Positions 1 to 6,546 of a stretch of DNA of 12,877 nt are shown here, one piece after another. The notes under the pieces are model-generated. The model saw nothing but the letters and a program-made list of their open reading frames with translations. It had not been told where the DNA came from and searched no databases. Within the stretch, counting starts at the first letter, position 1. Every line of letters begins with the position of its first letter. The stretch is taken from positions 1 to 12,877 of the forward strand of contig CAMNAH010000015.1 in assembly GCA_946530775.1 (NCBI GenBank). Reading direction: 5' to 3'. This DNA is from an uncultured Coriobacteriales bacterium (GTDB taxonomy: Bacteria; Actinomycetota; Coriobacteriia; Coriobacteriales; Atopobiaceae). The position numbers were made by a program, and so were the translations under genes.

Positions 1-904
1 GGAACACGCGCTTGCCCGTCGACTTGAAGCTCACGACCTGGATGATGACCGAGAGCGCCTCAGCGATGAACAGGCCGCCCATGACGAGCGAGGTAACCTC
101 GGTCTTAGTGAGCACGGCGAGCGCCGCGAAGGCCGCGCCGAGGGCGAGCGATCCCGTATCGCCCATGAAGATGGTCGCAGGATAGCAGTTGTACCAGAGG
201 AAGCCCACGCAGGCACCGGCGATCGATGCCGCGAAGATGGCGAGGTTGAGCTCCTCGTAGCGGAAGGCGACCATGGCCATGACCAGCATGACCACCATGG
301 TGCAGCCGCCCGCGAGGCCGTCGAGGCCGTCCGTGAGGTTGACCGCGTTGGAGAGGCCGGCCATGAGCAGGAAGACGAAGACCACATAGAGCCAGGGAAT
401 CGCGATGCCCGAGGCGCCGAAGGGAATCGTGGTCGTGAGGATGCCGAGGTCGATGGCGAAGCCGCCGGGGAACGCGATGGTGGGCGCGATGCCGCACGCG
501 TTGACCGCATAGAGGCAGAAGGCCACCGAGATGGCGATGAGGCCCGCCATCTTCTGGCTGGGCGTGAGGCCGAGCGAGCGCGCATGCGCGACCGACTCGA
601 TGTCATCGAGCAGGCCGAGCGCGCCCGTGAGGATGGTGGCGACCATGGCAAGCGTCAGGTCGGGCGTCCATTTGGCCAGAAGGATGCAGGTCAGGAGCGT
701 GGATGCCAAGATGACGATGCCGCCCATGGTGGGCGTGCCCTGTTTGGTGAGGTGGCGCTGCGGTCCATCGGCGCGGATCTGCTGGCCCACGCCCTCGCGC
801 CTCATGAGGCGGATGAAGAGGGGCATGGCGAGCACCGCGATGGCGGTTGCCACGAAGATTGCGAGAAATACCTGGTAGGTAGGATATTGCGGATTGCCGA
901 TCAT
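1..904 (-). CDS. mraY: Phospho-N-acetylmuramoyl-pentapeptide transferase MraY, 3' end cut by window edge
   Basis: MraY is an integral membrane enzyme that transfers phospho-MurNAc-pentapeptide from UDP to undecaprenyl phosphate, making lipid I. I translated it by hand because the frame runs off the window. There are 301 residues, starting MIGNPQYPTYQVFL, against a usual 320-360, so the last cytoplasmic loop with the HHH motif is outside. Visible motifs are KQGTPTMGG (54-62), the LDD pair D100-D101, NAVNLTDGLDGLAGG (186-200, with D192 and D195), FMGDTGS (246-252) and SFKSTGKRVF at the edge. Several hydrophobic segments are present (about 15-30, 62-77, 121-136, 168-185, 200-213, 222-238, 254-265). 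The ATG overlaps the murF stop as ATGA, implying translational coupling. Oddly, the usual Lys of the DDxxK motif is Ser104. The identity is certain from the motifs and the operon context. Confidence 0.97.
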   Translation of the reverse strand, partial: MIGNPQYPTYQVFLAIFVATAIAVLAMPLFIRLMRREGVGQQIRADGPQRHLTKQGTPTMGGIVILASTLLTCILLAKWTPDLTLAMVATILTGALGLLDDIESVAHARSLGLTPSQKMAGLIAISVAFCLYAVNACGIAPTIAFPGGFAIDLGILTTTIPFGASGIAIPWLYVVFVFLLMAGLSNAVNLTDGLDGLAGGCTMVVMLVMAMVAFRYEELNLAIFAASIAGACVGFLWYNCYPATIFMGDTGSLALGAAFAALAVLTKTEVTSLVMGGLFIAEALSVIIQVVSFKSTGKRVF

Positions 905-2337
905 GCGAGGACTCCCTTGACGAACGCATCGAGGCCGCTGCCGCGGGAAGCCTTGGCAAGCAGCACATCGCCCTCACATAGTACGGGAACGAGCGTCTCG
1001 AGAGCGTCCGATACCGAATCGAACATCAAAAGCGCGTCCTCCGAGAATCCCACCGTGCGCGCGCCCGCGGCGATGGCGCCGGCGAGCTCGCCGCCGATGC
1101 AGACGAGGAGGTCGATGCCGAGCGCTGCCGCATAGGCACCCACGCAGGCGTGCATCTGGAGCTCGTCCTCCCCCAGCTCGAGCATCTCGCCGAGCACGGC
1201 GATGCGCTTGCCGGAACAGGACATGGACGAGAGCACGGCGAGCGAGGAGGCCATCGAGGCAGGGCTCGCATTGTAGGTGTCGTCGATGATGCTCGCTCCG
1301 CACGGGGCCGTGCGCACGTCGAGGCGCATGGAGGTGAGCTGCATGTGCGCGAGCGCCTCGGCTGCGGCATGCACGTCGACGCCCGCGCGCTGCGCGAGGG
1401 CGAGGGCGAGCATGGCGTCGATGACGGCGCTCGTTCCGGGAACGGGCAGGTCGAGCGAGATGGACGTGCCGTCCGCGAAGGCAAGGTCGGCCTGCGTGGT
1501 GGCGTCATGGTGGACCGTGAGCGCGGTCTGGCGCACATCGTCGCCGCGGCGGGTGCCCACCGTGATCGTATCCACGTGCGCGGGCACGGCGTAGTTCTCG
1601 ATGATGTGGGCGGTGAAATCGTTGGCGGAGGTGAGGGCGAGCACGGGCGAGATGCCGCATGCAGCCTCCATGCCCGAGATGATCTCAGCCTTGGCGCGGG
1701 CGATGTTCTCGCGCGTCTTGAGATGGGCCAGGTGGCTCACGCCCACGTTGGTGATGGCCGCGAGCACGGGCTTCGCGGCGCGCGACATGCGCTCGATCTG
1801 CCCGAGACCGTCCATGCCCATCTCGAGCACGAGGGCCTCGGTATCCGCGGGGGTGTTGAGCAGCGTGAGCGGCATGCCGAGAAGGTTGTTGTAGTTGCCC
1901 TGCGTGGCATGCGTGCGATAGCGCGCGGAGAGCGCGGCGGCGAGCATGTCCTTGGTGGTGGTCTTGCCCACGGAGCCCGTCACGCCCACGACGATCCATT
2001 CGGGGTGGCGGGAGCGCTCATAGGCGGCGAGCCTCAGGAGGAACTCCTCGCAGTCGTCGGCCTCTGCGCGCAGAAGGGCACGGCCGTTGGCCTTCGCATA
2101 GGCGAGCACGTCGTCGGCGGGGGCATCGGAGAGCACCGCAGCCGCGGCTCCTGCCTCGAGCGCGGAGAGCGCGAAGCGGTTGCCGTCGCTCCTCTCCCCC
2201 TTGAAGGCGACGAAGAGGGCGCCGTCGGCGGCCTTGCGCGAGTCGATGATCGTATCGCCGAAGACGACGGTATCGGCGCCGACGATGAGCTCTGCGCCGG
2301 TATGTGCGGCGATTTCGTGTGCGGAGAGGGCAAGCAT
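901..2337 (-). CDS. murF: UDP-MurNAc-tripeptide:D-alanyl-D-alanine ligase MurF
   Basis: MurF is a cytoplasmic ATP-dependent ligase that adds D-Ala-D-Ala to UDP-MurNAc-tripeptide, the last soluble step of peptidoglycan precursor synthesis. The 478 residues match the family length. The N-terminal UDP-substrate domain has DSRKA (32-36). The central ATPase has the P-loop GVTGSVGKTTTK (118-129), NNLLGMPLTLL (150-160), E172 in LEMGM, and ITNVGVSHL (195-203, with H202). The C-terminal domain has R338, DDTYNASPASM (352-362) and GEMLELGE (383-390). The segment that is normally GxHNxxN reads GTSAVID (301-307), so both usual Asn residues are missing. The ATG at 2337 has AAGGG upstream and lies 15 nt after the ftsI stop; the 3' end overlaps mraY by 4 nt. 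MurE, which makes its substrate, is not encoded next to it as is usual. Confidence 0.96.
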   Translation of the reverse strand: MLALSAHEIAAHTGAELIVGADTVVFGDTIIDSRKAADGALFVAFKGERSDGNRFALSALEAGAAAAVLSDAPADDVLAYAKANGRALLRAEADDCEEFLLRLAAYERSRHPEWIVVGVTGSVGKTTTKDMLAAALSARYRTHATQGNYNNLLGMPLTLLNTPADTEALVLEMGMDGLGQIERMSRAAKPVLAAITNVGVSHLAHLKTRENIARAKAEIISGMEAACGISPVLALTSANDFTAHIIENYAVPAHVDTITVGTRRGDDVRQTALTVHHDATTQADLAFADGTSISLDLPVPGTSAVIDAMLALALAQRAGVDVHAAAEALAHMQLTSMRLDVRTAPCGASIIDDTYNASPASMASSLAVLSSMSCSGKRIAVLGEMLELGEDELQMHACVGAYAAALGIDLLVCIGGELAGAIAAGARTVGFSEDALLMFDSVSDALETLVPVLCEGDVLLAKASRGSGLDAFVKGVLA

Positions 2338-2352
2338 GCGTGTATCCCTTGA

Positions 2353-4143
2353 TCAGATGGCGGGCTGGACGCCCATGTCGGTGACGGCCTCTTCCATGAT
2401 AGTCGAGAAGAGATATGCCGAAGATGCGCTCGCGAGGAAGCTGACGCCGTTCAAGCCTGCGTACACGAGGACCTCGGGGTTGTCGGCGTTGGCGAAACCG
2501 CAGAGCGATGCCGTGAAGTGACCGCCCGTATACCCCTCACCCGTGACGGACTGCTCGCCCGTGCCGGTCTTGCCCGCGATGTCGTAGCCGAAGACCTGGC
2601 CGTTCACGCCGGTGCCCCCGGTCATGACCGCGCGCATGCAGTCGATCGTCATATCGGAGGCCTCGGACGAGATGGCGCGCTCGCCCTCTCCCCAATCGAT
2701 AGCCTCGCCGCCCGCGGCGATGAGGAAGTGCGGGGTGGTGAGCACGCCGTCGTTGGCAATGGCGCCGAAGGCGCGGACGATCTGGACCATGGGAATGGAG
2801 ACGCTCTGGCCAAACGACATGAAGCCGCAGGTAGAGCCATCGTATTCGGCATACGGCGTCACGATGCCGGTGGCTTCGCCCGGGAAGTCGATACCCGTGG
2901 GATGTCCGATTCCGAGCGCATCCACGCCGGCCGCGAAGCGCTCGTCTCCGAGCACCGACTGCGCGATCAAGGCCGTGCCGGTGTTCCAGGAGTTCTGGAG
3001 GATCTCGCGCACGGTGACCTGCTCGGCATAGGTGCGGGTCCAGTCATCGTAGACATCGTCGTCGCCCACGCGAACCGTTTCGGGAACGGTGAGCACCGTC
3101 GAAGGAGTGACCAGGCCGTAATCGAAAGCCGTGGCGAGCGTGATGACCTTGAAGACCGATCCGGGCTCGTAGGAGTCGGTCACGAGCCTCAAGTTGAGGC
3201 CGGCAGGATCGGCGTTGTCGAGGTCGTTCAGGTTGATGAAGGGCGTGGAGCATGCGGCAAGGATCTCGCCGTTGCGCGGATCGGTCACCATGACCGAACC
3301 CGACTCCGATTTGTAGGTGGTGACGGCCTCGGCAAGGGCCGCCTCGGCCTTCGCCTGGATGTTGATGTCTATGGAGATGACGATGTCGGTGCCGTTCTTG
3401 GCCTCGATGATCTGGTTGGCGCCGCCGGCGATAGGCGTGCCGCCGATGCCCTCCTCCACGATCATCTGGCCGTCCTCGCCCTTGAGGATGTCATCGTAGT
3501 AGTACTCGAGGCCGGTGAGGCCGTCGCCGTCGGTACCCACAACGCCGAGGATCTGGCCGGCGGTCTCGCCATAGGGGTAGACGCGCTTGGTATCGTCGAG
3601 GAAGTAGATGCCGATAAGGCCCTCGGCATCGAGGGCGTCCTCGAGCTTCTCGGCCACCTCCATATCGACCTTATGCTCGATATAGACGAAGGTGGTGTCC
3701 GAGACGAGATCGGGCAGGTAATCCGAGGCGGTGCCGCCCAGATACTGCGCAAGGATCTGCGCGGTGCGAGAGGCATTCTCGATATCCTCGGGATTCGCAT
3801 AGACCGTCTTGCATTCGACGCTCATGGCGAGCACGTTGCCATTGCGGTCGTAGATGGTTCCGCGGCGCGCATAGAGGGTCATGACGTTGGTGCGGCGATC
3901 CTCGGCGGCAGTGGACAGCTCGTGTGCCTGGACAACCTGGAGCCATACGAGCCTCAGTGCGACGAGCACGAAAACGCCGAGGAACAGCTTTTGGATAACC
4001 GCGATGCCGTTGTCGAATCCGCCGGAGCCGGAGCCGCCGGCGCGTGCCGCCCTTCGCCTATATCGCGCACGCGAGGCCTCGTCGTACGAGGCCTCGGGAT
4101 AGTCCTGATAGCGATGGGAATCGTTGTTTCCTCTGCGCGCCAC
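2353..4143 (-). CDS. ftsI: Septal class B penicillin-binding protein FtsI (PBP3-like transpeptidase)
   Basis: FtsI is a membrane-anchored D,D-transpeptidase that cross-links septal peptidoglycan with FtsW. The 596 residues begin with a basic cytoplasmic tail of about 48 residues containing a GGSGSGG stretch. One membrane segment follows (about 49-71). The dimerisation domain starts with the RRGTIYDRNGNVLA signature (93-106). The transpeptidase domain has SVFK (Ser329 nucleophile, Lys332), SWN (385-387) and KTGTG (525-529). No PASTA repeats follow the catalytic domain. The start is GTG at 4143, 19 nt after the ftsL stop; the ribosome site is weak, so the exact start is moderately certain. It sits between ftsL and murF, in the classic dcw position. 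The generic alternative is an elongation PBP2, but the cluster context favours FtsI. Confidence 0.95.
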   Translation of the reverse strand: MARRGNNDSHRYQDYPEASYDEASRARYRRRAARAGGSGSGGFDNGIAVIQKLFLGVFVLVALRLVWLQVVQAHELSTAAEDRRTNVMTLYARRGTIYDRNGNVLAMSVECKTVYANPEDIENASRTAQILAQYLGGTASDYLPDLVSDTTFVYIEHKVDMEVAEKLEDALDAEGLIGIYFLDDTKRVYPYGETAGQILGVVGTDGDGLTGLEYYYDDILKGEDGQMIVEEGIGGTPIAGGANQIIEAKNGTDIVISIDINIQAKAEAALAEAVTTYKSESGSVMVTDPRNGEILAACSTPFINLNDLDNADPAGLNLRLVTDSYEPGSVFKVITLATAFDYGLVTPSTVLTVPETVRVGDDDVYDDWTRTYAEQVTVREILQNSWNTGTALIAQSVLGDERFAAGVDALGIGHPTGIDFPGEATGIVTPYAEYDGSTCGFMSFGQSVSIPMVQIVRAFGAIANDGVLTTPHFLIAAGGEAIDWGEGERAISSEASDMTIDCMRAVMTGGTGVNGQVFGYDIAGKTGTGEQSVTGEGYTGGHFTASLCGFANADNPEVLVYAGLNGVSFLASASSAYLFSTIMEEAVTDMGVQPAI

Positions 4144-4162
4144 GATACTGGGTCCGCCCGTC

Positions 4163-4729
4163 CTAGAGGCCGGCGGTCAGCAGCGTCGCATCGAATGTGA
4201 AGCCCTCGGACGCGATTGCGGCATCCTGCTCGGGTGCGGCCTCCTCAGCAGAAGCCTCATCCTCAACTTCAACCTCAGACTCTTCCGAAATCTCGCCTTC
4301 TACCTCTTCTTCTACCTCGGGCTCGAAGACGATGACATCGAATGATGCGGGAGAAATCATGCCGTAGTTCTGCGTGGCGATGCGGTCGATTCGCGTTGCG
4401 CTCGCAAGAAGCGAACGTTCAACTCGAAGGTTATCGTTGTTGGTCTCGAAGGTGGAGATCTGCTCGCGCAGCGTGGCGTTCGTGGAGAGCACCGAGACGG
4501 TGGCTGCGGTGAGCGCCACGCGGACGGAGCCGAGGACGAAGATGAGGACCGCTGCGGCCACAACGGCCTTCACACGTGCAAGGAACGCCGAGGACACGCC
4601 GGCGCGAACGCGGGAATCAAGCCCCCCGCCTGTAACGACCTCGAACGAGGGCTGCTGCTCGCGCTGCCGCGTCGGGCGGCTCTCGAGCTGCTCCTCGAAT
4701 TCGAGGGCTTCTGCGCTGTACATATTCAT
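4163..4729 (-). CDS. ftsL: FtsL-like bitopic cell-division protein with acidic C-terminal tail
   Basis: FtsL-type proteins are short single-pass proteins that join FtsB/DivIC to recruit and activate FtsW and FtsI. This one has 188 residues: a cytoplasmic part (1-50), one membrane helix (about 52-76), a coiled-coil-like stretch (about 80-112), and RIDRIATQNYGMI (113-125), which matches the conserved post-coiled-coil FtsL motif. An unusual Glu/Asp-rich tail follows (about 136-170), then a short hydrophobic end. FtsL family members are often only 100-130 residues, so the tail is additional. The first ATG is preferred over the third codon because AAGGA lies 6 nt upstream of it. Its place between rsmH and ftsI is the standard ftsL slot. 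Sequence conservation in this family is low, so the call rests on topology, motif and position. Confidence 0.85.
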   Translation of the reverse strand: MNMYSAEALEFEEQLESRPTRQREQQPSFEVVTGGGLDSRVRAGVSSAFLARVKAVVAAAVLIFVLGSVRVALTAATVSVLSTNATLREQISTFETNNDNLRVERSLLASATRIDRIATQNYGMISPASFDVIVFEPEVEEEVEGEISEESEVEVEDEASAEEAAPEQDAAIASEGFTFDATLLTAGL

Positions 4730-4823
4730 CTTCGTTCCTTGTTCGTGCGTCTTCCGGTAGTGCTTCGTTGGTGGTGCGTTTAGAGTGCGTTTTGGTACAT
4801 CTATGCTGTGTTTGTAGTGCCCG

Positions 4824-4839
4824 GACGGGTTTCCCCGTC
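4824..4839 (-). other. Perfect 6-bp hairpin with GAAA tetraloop between rsmH and ftsL
   Basis: Read on the minus strand, GACGGG-GAAA-CCCGTC forms a perfect 6-bp stem closed by a GNRA-class loop. It lies in the 136-bp gap (4730-4865) between rsmH and ftsL. The short repeat GGCACT occurs on both sides of it. No T-run follows, so it is not a standard intrinsic terminator. It could be an RNA-processing or stability element in the dcw transcript. I see no strong promoter and no convincing small gene in the rest of this gap. Confidence 0.5.
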
Positions 4840-4865
4840 AGTGCCTGGGTTGGGTGCGGGCGGCC

Positions 4866-5825
4866 TTAGAGCTTCACGGCCACGCGCATGAGGGCGCTTC
4901 GTGCCCTCGGGTTGGCGTCCACCTCGTCCGCGCTGGCTGTGAGGGCCTTGCGCGTGCGAACGCGGACTATCGGTACGTTCCCGCATACGCACACCGGGAA
5001 GTCCGGCGGGCAGGTGCAGCCGCGGGACATCTCGGAGAAGATGTGCGACACGATGCGATCCTCAAGGGAGTGGTAGGAGATGACGCAGATGCGACCTCCC
5101 GGATTGGCCCAGCGAAGTGCTGCGTTTAGCCCTTGTTCGAGCGCGTCGAGCTCGTGGTTGACCTCGATGCGCAGGGCCTGGAATGTTCTTCTCGCTGGGT
5201 GCCCTCCGGTGCGTCGTGCTGCAGCGGGAATGGCGCTCTTGACGAGCTCCGCCAGCTGCAAGGTAGAGGTGATGGGCGTTTTGCCCCGCGCGGATACGAT
5301 TCTGGCTGCGATGCGCGGGGCGTGACGCTCATCTCCGTACATGCGCAGGATTCGGATGAGGTCGGCTTCGGTGTAGTGGTTTATGACCTCTGCTGCGGTT
5401 AGGGTGTTGTTCTCCGAATCCATCCGCATGTCGAGCGGGGCATCCTCGTGGTAGGAGAAGCCCCTTTCCGGAATATCGAGTTGCGGCGATGAGACGCCCA
5501 GGTCGAACAGGAAGCAGTCGACTCCGGGGATCTCAGCCGTGACGAGAAGGTCGTCCATCTGGGAGAAATTTCCCTTGAGGACGCGCGTCTCCGCCTCGGG
5601 CACCTCGGTTGCAAGGCGCTTCGATGCGGCCTCGAGAGCCATGTCGTCCTGGTCGATGCCGATCAGGAGGCCCTCGGGTGCGATCCTTCTCGCCAGCTCC
5701 ACCGAGTGTCCGGCCCCGCCGAGGGTGCAGTCGCAGACGACCTCCCCCACCTTGGGATCCAACTCGGCGAGCACCTGGGAAAGCATCACGGGTACGTGCC
5801 GATATTCAGCTGTCAAAGTGCCCAC
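4866..5825 (-). CDS. rsmH: 16S rRNA (cytosine1402-N4)-methyltransferase RsmH (MraW)
   Basis: RsmH methylates N4 of C1402 in 16S rRNA at the ribosomal P site, using S-adenosylmethionine. It is cytoplasmic and encoded in most dcw clusters. The 319 residues match the family. Motifs in order are YRHVPVML (8-15), the SAM-binding CDCTLGGAGHS (31-41), GIDQDDMAL (56-64), FDLGVSSPQLD (107-117), RGFSY and LDMRMD (121-136), RTFQALRIEVNHEL (213-226) and ISYHSLEDRIV (249-259). A CTCPPDFPVCVCG segment (270-282) has two CxC pairs, as many Gram-positive RsmH proteins do. The start is GTG at 5825, 6 nt after the mraZ stop; an in-frame TTG three codons later is an alternative that barely changes the protein. 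Confidence 0.97.
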   Translation of the reverse strand: MGTLTAEYRHVPVMLSQVLAELDPKVGEVVCDCTLGGAGHSVELARRIAPEGLLIGIDQDDMALEAASKRLATEVPEAETRVLKGNFSQMDDLLVTAEIPGVDCFLFDLGVSSPQLDIPERGFSYHEDAPLDMRMDSENNTLTAAEVINHYTEADLIRILRMYGDERHAPRIAARIVSARGKTPITSTLQLAELVKSAIPAAARRTGGHPARRTFQALRIEVNHELDALEQGLNAALRWANPGGRICVISYHSLEDRIVSHIFSEMSRGCTCPPDFPVCVCGNVPIVRVRTRKALTASADEVDANPRARSALMRVAVKL

Positions 5826-5831
5826 GCCGGC

Positions 5832-6260
5832 CTACTCGTTGAACAGGAGGGCTGCGAAGTCCTCGTCCGTAAGAGCAGCCTGCTTCTCATTCCACGTGGT
5901 CGCGTTCCAAACCTCGAAGTGATCCGTGTTGCCCACGATAACCACCTCGCGGCCGAGCATGTCGTGCACCTTCTCGCTCATCTTGCTCAGGCTGACACGG
6001 CCGGCCGAATCGACATCGGTCATGACCGTCTGGGCATTGATGGCGCGGCGGAGCGCGTCCTGCTTGCGATCGCGCGGATCGAAGCCGCCGGGGAACAGGG
6101 ACTCGACGTAGTCCTTGTGGCCCTCCGGCGTGAAGCCGTACACGCAATCCATGACCTTGACGAGATACACGGTGCCGTCGATCTGGCGGCGGAAGTCGGC
6201 AGGGAGGGTGAGGCGCTGCTTGGCATCCAGGTTGTGCTGGTAGGTGCCAGTCAGGTACAT
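5832..6260 (-). CDS. mraZ: Transcriptional regulator MraZ
   Basis: MraZ is an AbrB-fold DNA-binding protein that controls the dcw operon it heads; in E. coli it represses its own promoter by binding TGGG-type direct repeats. This copy has 142 residues, the typical length. It contains the two repeated half-domains with DAKQRLTLPADFR (12-24) and a second DSAGRVSL motif around residue 84. I chose the ATG at 6260 because AGGAGG lies 5 nt upstream and because MYLTGTYQHNLD is the family's usual N-terminus. An in-frame ATG at 6335 would add 25 unrelated residues and would sit inside the promoter. rsmH follows after 6 nt. The upstream repeats at 6329-6368 are a candidate autoregulatory site. Confidence 0.96.
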   Translation of the reverse strand: MYLTGTYQHNLDAKQRLTLPADFRRQIDGTVYLVKVMDCVYGFTPEGHKDYVESLFPGGFDPRDRKQDALRRAINAQTVMTDVDSAGRVSLSKMSEKVHDMLGREVVIVGNTDHFEVWNATTWNEKQAALTDEDFAALLFNE

Positions 6261-6265
6261 CCTCT

Positions 6266-6271
6266 CCTCCT
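6266..6271 (-). promoter_or_regulatory. Strong ribosome binding site that fixes the mraZ start
   Basis: The minus strand reads AGGAGG here, a full Shine-Dalgarno consensus, with a 5-nt spacer to the ATG at 6260. It rules out the longer in-frame start at 6335. Confidence 0.85.
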
Positions 6272-6314
6272 TCCTTCGCATACCACGCCCACGGGCTAGA
6301 ATTGCATGCCAACT

Positions 6315-6342
6315 ACTATATACGTTTCTCGCCACATTTCAC
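6315..6342 (-). promoter_or_regulatory. Probable sigma-70-type promoter of mraZ and the dcw cluster
   Basis: On the minus strand a -10 hexamer TATAGT (6315-6320, 5 of 6 consensus positions) is preceded, after 16 bp, by GTGAAA (6337-6342, 4 of 6 to TTGACA). This would start transcription near 6308 and give a leader of about 48 nt ending in the mraZ ribosome site. The -35 element lies inside the GTGG-like repeats, as expected for a repressed promoter. Confidence 0.6.
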
Positions 6343-6368
6343 GACATTTTTCCCCACTTTTCGACTTT
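6329..6368 (-). promoter_or_regulatory. Candidate MraZ operator: A-rich GTNG direct repeats over the mraZ -35 region
   Basis: Read on the minus strand there are four imperfect boxes of the form AAA(N)GTNG: AAAGTCG, AAAGTGG, AATGTCG and AATGTGG. Their GT steps lie 8, 12 and 10 bp apart. MraZ operators described in E. coli (TGGG repeats) and mollicutes (AAAGTG-type boxes) have a similar base content, multiplicity and position just upstream of mraZ. The last box overlaps the -35 element. The boxes are visible; assigning MraZ as the binder is inference. Confidence 0.5.
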
Positions 6369-6491
6369 TTTGGGGGAATAGTTGGGTGAGCGGTGCTGCA
6401 TCGCCGCTGCTCATACCAGATATTGCGGGTACAGGTGTTCGCAGCACAACCATGAAGCGGGTTGCGCAGCGGAAGCGACGCTGGAGACGGT

Positions 6492-6530
6492 GCGCCATTC
6501 GCGAACGGAATACTCCGTTCGCGATCGGTG
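6492..6530. repeat. Intergenic palindromic element, copy A (two 14-bp boxes)
   Basis: Copy A contains two near-palindromes, CCATTCGCGAACGG (6495-6508) and CCGTTCGCGATCGG (6515-6528), joined by AATACT. Each differs at one position from the perfect palindrome CCGTTCGCGAACGG. The inner arms also form an uninterrupted 11-bp stem (6499-6509 with 6514-6524) around a 4-nt loop. Aligned to the reverse complement of copy B, 32 of 39 positions match. No coding frame explains it. Confidence 0.8.
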
Positions 6531-6546
6531 TAGGTTTTCAAGGCCT

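Noticed and set aside
2518..4200. 560-residue open frame on the plus strand opposite ftsI, and similar long frames opposite murF (1150-2352) and recN (9417-11036)
   Set aside because: All are antisense shadows: composition is low-complexity and each sits over a well-identified gene.
4824..4839. Intrinsic terminator after rsmH
   Set aside because: The stem is only 6 bp and is followed by CGGGCACTAC, with no T-run; ftsL and ftsI are expected to be co-transcribed.
4801..4992. 63-residue minus-strand frame over the rsmH end and the gap
   Set aside because: It overlaps rsmH out of frame, is rich in Arg, Pro and Gly, and lacks a ribosome site.
6261..6335. Longer mraZ starting at 6335
   Set aside because: The added 25 residues do not resemble MraZ, the start would lie upstream of the predicted transcription start, and the 6260 ATG has a perfect ribosome site.
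6296..6541. 81-residue minus-strand frame between xerD and mraZ
   Set aside because: It crosses the palindromic boxes and the mraZ promoter, has no ribosome site I can see, and its composition reflects the repeats.
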